From: Pseudopedobacter sp038237895 | GTDB lineage: Bacteria > Bacteroidota > Bacteroidia > Sphingobacteriales > Sphingobacteriaceae | DNA: 26,059 nucleotides | Assembly: GCA_038237895.1 (NCBI GenBank) | Contig: JBBRYE010000042.1 | Coordinates: forward strand, 1 to 26,059 | Reading direction: 5' to 3' | Part shown: piece after piece, positions 6,941-15,595 of the stretch | Layout of the letters: each line of letters begins with the position of its first letter | Numbering within the stretch: the stretch's first letter is position 1 | Made by a program: the position numbers and the translations under genes | The notes under the pieces: generated by a model | What the model was told of the DNA's origin: nothing | Seen by the model: the letters and a program-made list of their open reading frames with translations, nothing else | Database searches by the model: none

Positions 6941-7747
6941 TTACCTGTCCCAAATATTTTTTTGTATTAAACTAATCTTATCCTTAAAAAAAAGTTGTGT
7001 ACTATTTTCAAAGGCACTGGTTTTATCAGATACAAAAAATTGATATTTTGGAGCGGCAACACTCGTATTTAAAAGATTTAATTCGGTAAGTTTAAGTTTC
7101 ACGTCTTCCGCAACTATTTCGGCCGTATTTAAAATCTCTACTTTTCCTTTAAAAAATTCATCTATTTCTTTTTTGATTAATGGATAATGCGTACAGGCCA
7201 AAATAAGTGAATCAATTTTTTTAAGTTTTGGAGAAGATAGATAAGCGTTAATAATAGTTTTACTGATATTATTTTCAAAAAAACCTTCCTCAATCATGGG
7301 TGCTAATAACGGAGTGGCTAAAGATTGAACTTGAATACCTGAGATATTCTCCTTTAATTTTTTAGCATATATATCAGACTTGATGGTTGCCTTAGTGGCA
7401 ATTACTCCAATTTTCTTAAAATTTGATTGTGATTTACAAAAAGAAACTACCGGATCTATTACGTTTAAAATTGGCAATTCATCACCCAAAAATTCTTTTA
7501 AATCATGATAGCCTAAGGATGAAGCTGTATTACATGCAATTACAATGGCTTTACAACCTTGCGCTTGTAAAAACTTCCCAATTTTTAAACTATAATATTT
7601 TATCGCTTCTGCGCTTTTATCGCCATAAGGCATGTGAGCTGTATCACCAAAATACACCAAATTTTCATGAGGTAAAACTTTGCGAATAGCATTGGCTACT
7701 GTTAAACCACCAATTCCAGAATCGAAAATACCTATTGGACTTTGCAT
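6941..7747 (-). CDS. murI: Glutamate racemase
   Basis: This is a cytosolic, cofactor-independent racemase making D-glutamate for peptidoglycan. From the ATG at 7745-7747 it has 268 residues. It begins IGIFDSGIGGLTV with catalytic-region Asp9, has FGDTAHMPYG (34-43), and carries the two-cysteine catalytic pair C72 (IACNTASS) and C185 (LACTHYPL, with H187). An in-frame TTG 12 codons upstream (7781-7783) would add a Leu/Lys-rich extension (PLALKTLRFKK) unlike the family, so I chose the ATG. The gene lies 150 bases beyond the ompH terminator. It has either its own promoter or readthrough from the envelope operon, which fits its cell-wall role. The C-terminus overlaps the edge of the dispersed repeat region. 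Confidence 0.95.
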   Translation of the reverse strand: MQSPIGIFDSGIGGLTVANAIRKVLPHENLVYFGDTAHMPYGDKSAEAIKYYSLKIGKFLQAQGCKAIVIACNTASSLGYHDLKEFLGDELPILNVIDPVVSFCKSQSNFKKIGVIATKATIKSDIYAKKLKENISGIQVQSLATPLLAPMIEEGFFENNISKTIINAYLSSPKLKKIDSLILACTHYPLIKKEIDEFFKGKVEILNTAEIVAEDVKLKLTELNLLNTSVAAPKYQFFVSDKTSAFENSTQLFFKDKISLIQKNIWDR

Positions 7748-7830
7748 TTTTTTAAATCTTAATGTCTTTAAAGCTAAGGGCAAAAGGCCAAAAGCTTAAA
7801 GCTAAGTTAAAGTAGATAAAAAATAATTTA

Positions 7831-7867
7831 AAAAAAATGCGACCCGAGTTTCGGGTCGCATTTTTTT
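7831..7867 (-). terminator. Very strong terminator after the bamA-ompH operon (potentially bidirectional)
   Basis: TGCGACCCGA (7838-7847) pairs perfectly with TCGGGTCGCA (7851-7860) around a GTT loop. An A-run (7831-7837) and a T-run (7861-7869) extend the stem and supply a U-tract on either strand. It lies just past the ompH stop at 7898. The GC-rich stem stands out in this AT-rich DNA. GCTTAAAGCT-type sequences on both sides (7792-7805 and 7868-7880) are inverted relative to each other. Confidence 0.9.
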
Positions 7868-7897
7868 TTAAGCTTTAAGCCTTTCGCTTTTAGCATT

Positions 7898-8410
7898 TTA
7901 TTTTAAACCTAATTTTATTTTTACATCTGGCATGATGTTAATACCGCCATCAAAGTAAACAATACCTGGTTGTGTGGTATCAAAGACGTAAGCATAACCT
8001 TTTTCTTTAGCTACAACTCTAACAGCATCTTCCGCTTTCTTTAAAATTGGATCATAAAGTTCGCTTCTTTTCTTTTCGAAATCTTCTCCTGCTTTTGTTT
8101 GAAATTCTTCAATACGTTTTTGTAAATCTTGAATTTCTTTCACCTTTGCATCTTTTAAAGCGTCGCTTAAAGTTTTTTCTGCACCTTGGAAAGCCTGTAC
8201 TTTTGTTTGATACTCTGTGTACATTGTTTTTCCGTCTGCATCTAAAGAAGCTTTAAATGTTTCTAGTTGTTTATCTGCACTTACAACTTCTGGCATAGAT
8301 TTAATTAATTCAGCAGAATTAATGTGAGCAATTTTTTGTTGTGCACTTACTATATTACCAGCAAATAATAATCCTCCAGCTACTAATGCAATCTTAAATA
8401 ATTTTTTCAT
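7898..8410 (-). CDS. OmpH/Skp family periplasmic chaperone (second copy)
   Basis: The 170-residue protein has a signal peptide (about residues 1-23, ending VSA) and the Skp/OmpH pattern: the strand IAHINSAELIKSMPE after the cleavage site, then a long charged coiled coil (about 45-130) rich in Lys, Glu, Ala and Gln, and closing strands YAYVFDTTQ and GIVYF. Skp-type trimers hold unfolded outer-membrane proteins in the periplasm and deliver them to BamA. The gene is last of the envelope operon, 52 bases after the other ompH and before a strong terminator. The two copies share plan and length but clearly differ in sequence. Confidence 0.92.
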   Translation of the reverse strand: MKKLFKIALVAGGLLFAGNIVSAQQKIAHINSAELIKSMPEVVSADKQLETFKASLDADGKTMYTEYQTKVQAFQGAEKTLSDALKDAKVKEIQDLQKRIEEFQTKAGEDFEKKRSELYDPILKKAEDAVRVVAKEKGYAYVFDTTQPGIVYFDGGINIMPDVKIKLGLK

Positions 8411-8463
8411 TTTCGTTAATTGTGTGTATTTAATTTGATTTACTATTTTAAAAATATTTCTTG

Positions 8464-8991
8464 CTAATTAGCAAATGTTCCAGGCTTATATCCCAACTTT
8501 GTTATAATATCATTAGTAACATTAAAGTTAGCCCTACCAAAGAGCAAATTTACTGAGCTTTTATCTAATATCATATCAATATTCTCTTTATTTGCATATT
8601 CCTCGATTGTTTTACCAACTCTTTCTTGAATAGGTTTTATCAATCTAAGTTTTTGCTTGTAAAGTTCACCTTCAAACCCAAATTTGGTTTGTTGTAAATC
8701 TTTAGCTTCGTTTTCTTTTTGTAAAATATCTGCTTCCCTTTTCTTCCTCATATCTTGAGTCAATAAAACTTGGTCTGCTTGATACTCCTTTTGCATTTTC
8801 TCGACCTCTGTAAACTTATCATTAATCTCGCTTTGCCATTTTTCTGACATTGCATTTAACTGTTTTTGTGCCGATGAATATTCTGGTATATGTTGTAAAA
8901 CATATTCGGCATCTACAAAAGCTAAACGTTGTGCTTTTGCAGTTACGCTAGCCATAACGAGAAAGATACAAACACCAATATATTTTTTCAT
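8464..8991 (-). CDS. OmpH/Skp family periplasmic chaperone (first copy)
   Basis: The 175-residue protein has a signal peptide (about residues 1-20, ending AKA-Q). The mature start RLAFVDAEYVLQHIPEYSSA matches the Skp/OmpH strand and first helix. A long coiled coil follows (about 40-125, with repeated Gln, Lys and Glu), then the C-terminal segment IDMILDKSSVNLLFG. It is a likely trimeric periplasmic holdase for outer-membrane proteins. It lies 27 bases downstream of bamA, so the insertase and its chaperone are expressed together. In P. gingivalis the corresponding pair is PG0192/PG0193, by order and from memory. Confidence 0.92.
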   Translation of the reverse strand: MKKYIGVCIFLVMASVTAKAQRLAFVDAEYVLQHIPEYSSAQKQLNAMSEKWQSEINDKFTEVEKMQKEYQADQVLLTQDMRKKREADILQKENEAKDLQQTKFGFEGELYKQKLRLIKPIQERVGKTIEEYANKENIDMILDKSSVNLLFGRANFNVTNDIITKLGYKPGTFAN

Positions 8992-9018
8992 CTTTTTTAC
9001 AATTTGATGTAGATGTAT

Positions 9019-11535
9019 TTAATTAAAACCGCCTAATTGTTGTGCAATACTAAAGTGAAATTGACCTTTATTTGCAGCAGCATTTCCAGGTATTGCGTCA
9101 AATCCATAACCATAATCAATACCTAATAAACCAAATATAGGTAAGAATATTCTAGCACCAACACCTACAGATCTTTTAACATTAAACGGATTAAACTCAC
9201 TAAACTTATTCCAAGTATTACCACCCTCGGCGAAAGCCAAAACAAATACTGTAGCAGATTGATTTAAAGTAATTGGATGTCTTAATTCTAAAACATATTT
9301 ATTAAAAATTGGACTACCAGCAGTTGTAACCGAGCCTTCAGGAATAACAGAGTTATTAGTATAACCTCTTAATCCAATTACCTCTGAACCTTGAAGGAAA
9401 TCAAATCCTTGTAAGCCATCACCACCTAATTTGAATCTACCAAAGGGAGCTTGGCCAACTTCTTTATTGTAGTATCCTATAAAACCAAATTGTGCTTGAG
9501 CCTTTAATACCAACTTGCCATAAATTTTCTGAAAAAATTGAGACTCAAACTTCCATTTGTGATATTCTGCAAATTTGTATTTATCTGAGGTAGATATGTT
9601 ATTATAATTTTTACCATTAAAAGCTGAATATGGTAAAGTTGCTTGAATAGTAAATTTAATATTTGAACCTGATGTTGGGAAAATTTGTTGATCTGTAGAA
9701 GCTCTGCTGAAAACCTGGCTTAAACTTAAATCGTAAGAATCTCCGTTTTCAAATAAATAACCTTGGTAATTATTTAACTTAAACTGTTGTAAGTTGGCCG
9801 CATAATCAATTCTAAAATAATCATCTGGCCATTTTAATTGTTTACCTAAACTAAATGTTAAACCATTTAATCTAATCTTATTCAAATTTGGGTCTCCTTT
9901 TGATAATCCATTACTTTGTAAAGATGTAAATGCGCTAATACCAAAATAAATTGGTTTTTTACCTCCAAACCAAGGTTCAGAAAAAGAAAAACTATAAGAC
10001 TGATAGAATTTACCATTTGTTTGCCCTCTAATGCTCAGTTTCTGTCCATCGCCTCTAGGCAAAGGCTTATATTCTTTTAAATTGAATATATTTTTTGCAG
10101 AGAAATTATTGAAGGTTAAACCCAAAGTACCAACTACCCTTCCACCACCAAAACCACCAGAAAGTTCTATCTGATCAGAAGGTTTTTCTACAACTGTATA
10201 TTGTATGTCTACTGTTCCGTCTGCAGGGTTAGGAATTGGTTTAATATCAATCTTTTGTTCGTCAAAATTACCTAATTGAGAGATTTGCCTTTGAGAACGT
10301 ACCAATAAATCTTTAGAGAATTTTTGACCTGGCTTGGTTCTAATTTCTCTTAAAACAACTTTATCATTAGTTACATCATTACCTTTTAAGATAATTTTAT
10401 TGATGGTGTATTGAGGGCCTTCGTAAATTCTGATTTCTAAATCAACAGTGTCATTATAAATACGAGTTTGAACAGGATCTGCATTAAATGTTAAATAACC
10501 ATCGTTTAAATAAACGGAAGAAACATCATCACTTGATGGGCTACTTCTTAAGGTTTTATCAAGCTTTGCTTCACTAAAAACCTCTCCTTTATCTATTTTT
10601 AAAATTTGTTTTAGCAACGATGAAGGATACTTTGCATTACCCGCAAAAGTAATATTACCAAAATAATATTTTGGCCCTTCATGTAAATTGATATCTATGT
10701 TAACTGATTTGTTATTGTATTTGTAAACAGAATCAGAAATAATCTCTGCATCTCGATAGCCTTTTTCTCTCATTTTGGCTATCATAGTTTCTTTATCTTC
10801 TTCGTATTTATCTTTTAAAAACTTACCAGAACCAACAACTTTATAAAAAGCCATCTCTTTGGTTTTTTTCAAAAACTTTTTTAGTTTGGCATCAGAGAAA
10901 TCTTTATTTCCTTCTATATTGATAGCATTAACTTTTACTTTGCTTTTTTTATCAACAGTAACATTTACAATTCTGCTGTTTACATCTGATGTATCATTTA
11001 CAGGGTCAATTTTAACCGTTGTATATAGATATCCCTTTTCATAAAAATGCTTTGTAATGATGCTTGTGATGTTATTCTTTAAGTTTTCATTAACGATTTT
11101 ACCTTTTTGTTTATTCAATTTTTCTTGAATATCAGTGGTTTCACTTTTTGTTAAACCCTTTAAAACTAGTTTAGATACCCTTGGACGTTCTATTAAATTA
11201 ATATCAAAAAATATAGAGTCTCCGCTTATGTGGTTGATATTTAAAGAAACATCATCAAATAAACCCTGAGCCCAAAGATTTTTTACTGCTCCAGAAGTTG
11301 CATCTCCAGGAACTAAAATACGATCTCCTATTGCTAATTTAGTAATGGTTATTAAAACAGATTTGTCTAAATATTTAACGCCATTTACTTCAATACCCCC
11401 AATTATATATTCTTTCGGGTTTAAATAATCTAGTTCTTTAGATTTATTTTCTGTACTTTGTCTTAAGGCTGGAAATTGTGCAAATCCTTTTACGCTAACC
11501 GTAATAAGGAATATGATTAATAAAAAATTCTTCAT
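9019..11535 (-). CDS. bamA: BamA / Omp85 outer-membrane protein assembly factor
   Basis: The 838-residue protein has a signal peptide (about 1-19, ending GFA-Q). Serial POTRA repeats run from about 43 to 450, each with the beta-alpha-alpha-beta-beta pattern; examples are IIGGIEVNGVKYLDKSVLI, VNAINIEGNKDFSDAKL and YYFGNITFAGNAKYPSSLL. A C-terminal Omp85 beta-barrel follows, with the loop-6 RGY motif (in GLRGYTNNSV, about 723, equivalent to VRGF). The chain ends in hydrophobic/aromatic strands (FHFSIAQQLGGFN). The protein inserts beta-barrel proteins into the outer membrane, including the PorG and PorT products encoded here. It is the hub of the envelope operon, 61 bases after uppS. The length suits the Bacteroidota family. 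Confidence 0.97.
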   Translation of the reverse strand: MKNFLLIIFLITVSVKGFAQFPALRQSTENKSKELDYLNPKEYIIGGIEVNGVKYLDKSVLITITKLAIGDRILVPGDATSGAVKNLWAQGLFDDVSLNINHISGDSIFFDINLIERPRVSKLVLKGLTKSETTDIQEKLNKQKGKIVNENLKNNITSIITKHFYEKGYLYTTVKIDPVNDTSDVNSRIVNVTVDKKSKVKVNAINIEGNKDFSDAKLKKFLKKTKEMAFYKVVGSGKFLKDKYEEDKETMIAKMREKGYRDAEIISDSVYKYNNKSVNIDINLHEGPKYYFGNITFAGNAKYPSSLLKQILKIDKGEVFSEAKLDKTLRSSPSSDDVSSVYLNDGYLTFNADPVQTRIYNDTVDLEIRIYEGPQYTINKIILKGNDVTNDKVVLREIRTKPGQKFSKDLLVRSQRQISQLGNFDEQKIDIKPIPNPADGTVDIQYTVVEKPSDQIELSGGFGGGRVVGTLGLTFNNFSAKNIFNLKEYKPLPRGDGQKLSIRGQTNGKFYQSYSFSFSEPWFGGKKPIYFGISAFTSLQSNGLSKGDPNLNKIRLNGLTFSLGKQLKWPDDYFRIDYAANLQQFKLNNYQGYLFENGDSYDLSLSQVFSRASTDQQIFPTSGSNIKFTIQATLPYSAFNGKNYNNISTSDKYKFAEYHKWKFESQFFQKIYGKLVLKAQAQFGFIGYYNKEVGQAPFGRFKLGGDGLQGFDFLQGSEVIGLRGYTNNSVIPEGSVTTAGSPIFNKYVLELRHPITLNQSATVFVLAFAEGGNTWNKFSEFNPFNVKRSVGVGARIFLPIFGLLGIDYGYGFDAIPGNAAANKGQFHFSIAQQLGGFN

Positions 11536-11596
11536 TTATTTAATTATGGCGGCTAAATTACTTCTATTCTTTGTTAAATTTTGTTAAAAGTAAAAT

Positions 11597-12337
11597 TTAG
11601 GTCAGTTGCTCGCTGGTTAAGCCGAAACGTCGTTCTCTTTGTTGATAATTGTATACTGCTTCAAATAAGTCTTCTCTTCTAAAATCTGGCCATAGCTTAG
11701 GTGTAAAGTATAATTCGGCATAAGCCAATTGCCATAATAGATAATTGCTAATGCGATGCTCACCGCTAGTTCTAATCATTAATTCAGGATCTGGTAGATT
11801 GTGGGTAGAAAGGTAAGATTCAAATAATTTTTCATTAATATCCTCTGGTTTTATTTTACCAGACGCGGTATCTAAAGCTAATAATTTTGTGACGTTCAAA
11901 ATTTCCCACCTACTGCTGTATGATAGCGCTAAGGTTAGCGTTAAGCGGGTATTTCCAGCAGTTTTAGCCATTGCTTCTTGCAACTCTTTGTAACATCTAG
12001 ATGGTAATGACTGTAAATCGCCAATGGCATTTAAACGCACATTATTTTCCATTAGTGTTTTAGTTTCTTTATTAATGGTACTTACTAAAAGTTCCATCAA
12101 GGCAGTAACCTCTAATTTTGGTCGGTTCCAATTTTCTGTAGAAAAAGCATACATCGTTAAATTTTCTATTCCAACTTCGGCGGCACCTTCTACTGTATCA
12201 CGAACAGCTAAAACACCATTTTTATGACCGAAAACCCTCATCTTGCCTTTTTCCTTTGCCCATCTCCCATTGCCATCCATTATTATAGCAACATGTTTTG
12301 GCAACTTATCAAGACTTAATTTTTCTCTAAAACTCAT
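11597..12337 (-). CDS. uppS: Undecaprenyl diphosphate synthase (cis-prenyltransferase)
   Basis: The 246-residue cytosolic enzyme condenses isopentenyl diphosphate onto farnesyl diphosphate to make the lipid carrier for peptidoglycan and O-antigen. It shows HVAIIMDGNGRWA (15-27) with the catalytic Asp21 and Trp26, the downstream GHKNG, the substrate segment YAFSTENWNRP, and the C-terminal signature RTSGEHRISNYLLWQLAYAE followed by WPDF. Length is usual for the family. It lies between porG (23 bases upstream) and bamA, the order seen in P. gingivalis. All motifs are intact. Confidence 0.97.
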   Translation of the reverse strand: MSFREKLSLDKLPKHVAIIMDGNGRWAKEKGKMRVFGHKNGVLAVRDTVEGAAEVGIENLTMYAFSTENWNRPKLEVTALMELLVSTINKETKTLMENNVRLNAIGDLQSLPSRCYKELQEAMAKTAGNTRLTLTLALSYSSRWEILNVTKLLALDTASGKIKPEDINEKLFESYLSTHNLPDPELMIRTSGEHRISNYLLWQLAYAELYFTPKLWPDFRREDLFEAVYNYQQRERRFGLTSEQLT

Positions 12338-12360
12338 TTAATTTGATCAATATTTTACTT

Positions 12361-13149
12361 TTAAAAGTAGCAATTTTGGCTCACAAAGGTATAAGATAAG
12401 GTTATACCCACAAACACATATCCATCCTTTTTTCTAAAATCACCACGTTGGCTACCAGGAACTGCATTTTGATTGATAGAACGATCTGCTAAAGACTGTC
12501 TTAATAATGTTTTTTGTGGTGTATTATCTTGCAATTGAGCTGCAGTTGGGTATAATCCGCTTACATCATCTAAATAATCTGTATTCAAATTTCGATAGCC
12601 AACCTCGCCAATAATATTAAAATAGTTACCAAAATTGTATTTTATACCTGCACCAAATGGAATTGAATAAGTGGTGGTTTTATAGTCAAACCCTTCAGTA
12701 TCATAATATTTTAATTCATAAGTGCTACCTTTAAAATCTGTTTTAGGATTAAATAGAGTAATTGCCACCCCAGTAAAAACAAAAGGAGTTATCCTTTTTT
12801 GCATAAATTCAAATCCATAATCTAGAAAATTGAATTCAACAGTTAAGCTACCTTCAGATATTGGGGTGTAAAAGCTTAAGTTTCTATTAACTTCTTGCGC
12901 ATATTTTGATTGAGAATCGTCATGGCTAACCTTGCCTTGCAATGCGGCAAGCTTTAAAGACCAATAGCTATCAAAATTTCTTTTGATTTGAAAACCTAAG
13001 GCTGGCTTGGTAATTTTTAAATAATTATTTTGATTTAAGTCGCCGATATATCCCATGCCGCCTCCTGTTACACCAATCTCCCATGTTTGGGCCTGTGCAA
13101 AGGATATAGAAAGTATAAAAAGTACAAATACTTTAAAAATTTGATTCAT
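12361..13149 (-). CDS. porG: PorG-like (DUF6089) outer-membrane protein of the type IX secretion system
   Basis: The 262-residue protein has a signal peptide (1-20, ending AQA) and then TWEIGVTGGGMGYIGDLNQ, alternating strands typical of a small outer-membrane barrel, the segment IKYNFGNYFNIIGEVGYR, and an aromatic terminal strand YVFVGITLSYTF. It matches the DUF6089 family of Bacteroidota as I know it. Its place between nadK and uppS-bamA-ompH-ompH equals that of P. gingivalis PorG (PG0189, recalled), a partner of the PorK/PorN ring of the type IX secretion system. Unusually, it ends VSQNCYF with a Cys near the end. Membership of DUF6089 is well supported; the secretion role rests on synteny. 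Confidence 0.82.
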   Translation of the reverse strand: MNQIFKVFVLFILSISFAQAQTWEIGVTGGGMGYIGDLNQNNYLKITKPALGFQIKRNFDSYWSLKLAALQGKVSHDDSQSKYAQEVNRNLSFYTPISEGSLTVEFNFLDYGFEFMQKRITPFVFTGVAITLFNPKTDFKGSTYELKYYDTEGFDYKTTTYSIPFGAGIKYNFGNYFNIIGEVGYRNLNTDYLDDVSGLYPTAAQLQDNTPQKTLLRQSLADRSINQNAVPGSQRGDFRKKDGYVFVGITLSYTFVSQNCYF

Positions 13150-13158
13150 TAAGAAGGC

Positions 13159-14040
13159 TTAGTAATTTCTGGTATCTATACCCCAAAGCAATTTATTTCT
13201 TAACGTAGAGAGGTAAGTTTCATTGTTTAACCTTACCAAATTTATATCAAAATCTGCTCGTTTTAAATGAAGTCTAAAATTTGCATCTATTACTTCTGTT
13301 CTAGAATCACAGCTTACCAAATATTTAGAACTTCTACCTTCTATCTCAAAGGTTAGCTCATTTTCATCTGACAAAATTACGGGTCTTACGTTTAAATTGT
13401 GAGGAGAAATTGGAGTAATTACAAAATTACCTGATCTAGGAAAAATAATAGGTCCGCCACAACTTAAAGAATAAGCTGTTGATCCTGTTGGTGTTGCAAC
13501 AATTAATCCATCTGCCCAGTAAGAATTTAAAAATTCTCCATTTAAAAAGCAATGGATTAAAATCATGGCAGATGTGTCTCTTTTTAATATCGTAAAATCA
13601 TTAAGAGCGAAATTTAAATCTCCAAATAAACCTGGTTGTGAATCTACTTTTAATAACCTTCTGGTATCTAAAGTAAATTTTTTATTGATAAGACCTTCTA
13701 TTGCAGTTTTAATTCCATCTTTATTGATACTAGCTAAAAACCCCAATCTTCCAAAGTTAATACCTATCATCGGAATGCCAGAATCGCGAACCAAAGTAAC
13801 GGTATCTAGCATTGTTCCATCACCGCCAAGGCTAATCATCACCTCTATATTTCCAATTAATTCTTTATGAGAACTAAAGGATTTAAATGCTTTAGGTAAA
13901 AAGAGTTTATCTTTTAGAAAATCGTAGAAATCACTATAAATTAGCACTTCTACCTCCCATTCTACTAAACAATCAAATACTTGTTGAACGTATGGTAATA
14001 CTGAATTATTGAACTTTCTGCCGTAGACGCCTAATTTCAT
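13159..14040 (-). CDS. nadK: NAD kinase
   Basis: The 293-residue cytosolic enzyme phosphorylates NAD to NADP. It contains the catalytic/nucleotide motif GGDGT (72-76, in MISLGGDGTMLDTVTLVRD), then IPMIGINFGRLGFLA (89-103), the conserved NDFTILKRD (about 147-155), and the TPTGSTAYSLSCGGP motif of the C-terminal beta domain (about 181-195). The length is normal. It lies 8 bases after the CBS gene and 9 bases before porG, so it is co-transcribed with the envelope genes; this arrangement is common in Bacteroidota and need not mean a shared pathway. Confidence 0.97.
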   Translation of the reverse strand: MKLGVYGRKFNNSVLPYVQQVFDCLVEWEVEVLIYSDFYDFLKDKLFLPKAFKSFSSHKELIGNIEVMISLGGDGTMLDTVTLVRDSGIPMIGINFGRLGFLASINKDGIKTAIEGLINKKFTLDTRRLLKVDSQPGLFGDLNFALNDFTILKRDTSAMILIHCFLNGEFLNSYWADGLIVATPTGSTAYSLSCGGPIIFPRSGNFVITPISPHNLNVRPVILSDENELTFEIEGRSSKYLVSCDSRTEVIDANFRLHLKRADFDINLVRLNNETYLSTLRNKLLWGIDTRNY

Positions 14041-14048
14041 TTTTTATC

Positions 14049-14711
14049 TTAAAAACTTAAATAATTCATCAAAGCATCAAAACGATCAGAATTTCCGTCA
14101 TTTTGTGTAGAAGAATTATAGGTAGCCAAAATTGTGTAATTATACCTTAAAAAAGAAGCTACAATTTGACTGATTTCTGTTTTATTTATTTTTAAGGTGA
14201 TTACCATCTTTGTAGAATCAAGCAGAATATCCGTGTAAGAACTTAGCACTTGGGCATTTTCTGACTCTACAATTTGAGCGATATGAGCTAATGAATTATC
14301 CCTGTTGCCTATTTCTAAAAGAATAATCCCCCCGGGTTGAGAAACTGAAGTAATATTTGCCATATATTCTACCATCGTGTTTATAGATATTAAACCTAAA
14401 TAATTAAGCTTTTCATCCAAAACAGGTAGAGCGGTTATTTTTTGATCAGCAAAAATTTTAATAGCATCGTAAATATGTTGGTTTTGTAATATGAAAGAAT
14501 TAATGAGCGCTAAACTTAAATCTCCAACCGGAGTACTTTCATCTACAACTTCTATCAAGTCATCTTCTGAAATTAAGCCTAAAAATTGTTGGTGGTTTAC
14601 AATTGGCAAATGGCTTACCTTAAATTCTGCCATACGTTCAAAAACCTTCTCCACAGGGTCAGAAGTTTTTAATTCTGGTATAGCATAAGATATGAGTTCG
14701 CTCGCAATCAT
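14049..14711 (-). CDS. Two-CBS-domain protein with ACT-like C-terminus
   Basis: The 220-residue protein contains a CBS pair: repeat 1 about residues 5-57 (VSHLPIVNHQQFLGLISEDDLIE) and repeat 2 about 75-120 (ITALPVLDEKLNYLGLISI). Residues about 126-205 (GGIILLEIGNRDNSLAHIAQ, MVITLKI) resemble an ACT-like fold. CBS pairs usually bind adenosine nucleotides and regulate a partner, and the adjacent NAD kinase gene 8 bases downstream makes a link to nucleotide sensing plausible but unproven. There is no catalytic domain. Its ATG overlaps the stop of the upstream hydrolase by one base (TAATG at 14709-14713), consistent with coupled translation. Confidence 0.9.
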   Translation of the reverse strand: MIASELISYAIPELKTSDPVEKVFERMAEFKVSHLPIVNHQQFLGLISEDDLIEVVDESTPVGDLSLALINSFILQNQHIYDAIKIFADQKITALPVLDEKLNYLGLISINTMVEYMANITSVSQPGGIILLEIGNRDNSLAHIAQIVESENAQVLSSYTDILLDSTKMVITLKINKTEISQIVASFLRYNYTILATYNSSTQNDGNSDRFDALMNYLSF

Positions 14712-15472
14712 TAAATATTGTTTTTCTGCAAAAAGTTTTTTAGATAACTATTAAATAATTCGGGTTGCTCCATCATTGGTGCATGACCACATTCATCAAC
14801 CCAATTTAACTCGCAATTTGGCAATAGTTCGTTAAATTCTACCGCAACTTCTGGTGGCGTAATTTTATCATTTTTACCCCAAATTAAACAAACTGGGACT
14901 TTTATTTTATGTAAATCGCCTCCCATATTATGTCTGATTGCTGATTTAGCCATAGCTAGTAATCTAATAACCTTATGTCTGTCATTTACGGTAGCATAAA
15001 CTTCATCTACCAAATCTTTTGTAGCTGTTTTTGGACTATAAAACGTGTATTCTACTTTTTCTTTAATAAAATCATAACTTTCTCTTTTGGGAAAAGAACC
15101 TCCAAAAGCATTTTCATAAAGTCCAGAGCTTCCTGTTAAAACCAATGCCTTAACATATTCTTGATGGGATAAAGTATAAATTAAGCCTACATGACCCCCC
15201 AAAGAATTACCTAATAAAGTAACTTGTTGATAGCTTTTATGCTTAATAAATTTATGAACATATTTAGATAAAGTTTTAACACCAGTAGTAAGTAAAGGTA
15301 AATCGTAAATAGGCAACATAGGTATAACTACTGTATATTGATATTTAAACTCCTCAATTACTTTTTCCCAGTTGCTTAAAGCTCCCATTAAACCATGAAG
15401 TAAAAGTAAAACTTCACCTTTTCCCTCCTCAATATATTTAAAACCCTTTTCTTCTTTGATTATATACTCCAT
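14711..15472 (-). CDS. Alpha/beta hydrolase
   Basis: The 253-residue cytosolic protein is of the alpha/beta-hydrolase fold. It has an oxyanion region HGLMGALSNW (26-35), a nucleophile elbow G88-N-S90-L-G92, a probable acid Asp202 in WGKNDKITPPE, and His230 in CGHAPMMEQP. The complete triad implies an active esterase, lipase or C-C hydrolase, but the substrate is unknown. It is the first gene of the run hydrolase-CBS-nadK-porG-uppS-bamA-ompH-ompH. The 120-base gap to yqeY should contain the operon promoter, although I see no clear TAnnTTTG box there. A small inverted repeat, CACAA-aatga-TTGTG (15481-15495), lies 8 bases before the ATG. Confidence 0.92.
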   Translation of the reverse strand: MEYIIKEEKGFKYIEEGKGEVLLLLHGLMGALSNWEKVIEEFKYQYTVVIPMLPIYDLPLLTTGVKTLSKYVHKFIKHKSYQQVTLLGNSLGGHVGLIYTLSHQEYVKALVLTGSSGLYENAFGGSFPKRESYDFIKEKVEYTFYSPKTATKDLVDEVYATVNDRHKVIRLLAMAKSAIRHNMGGDLHKIKVPVCLIWGKNDKITPPEVAVEFNELLPNCELNWVDECGHAPMMEQPELFNSYLKNFLQKNNI

Positions 15473-15595
15473 AAAATGTTCACAAAATGATTGTGTTGTT
15501 ATAATGCTAATTTAATAGTCTATTTCTAATTTGAGTATAAAAACTAAATTACTTGCAGTAAAAGTACGATTTACAGCTTGCTTAAAAGAACAATA

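Noticed and set aside
6852..7043. Plus-strand ORF of 63 codons
   Set aside because: It spans the dispersed repeat and then the antisense of murI, with the biased composition expected from a shadow frame.
7748..7783. Upstream TTG start for murI
   Set aside because: The additional 12 residues do not fit the family N-terminus, while the ATG at 7745-7747 gives IGIFDSGIGG close to the start.
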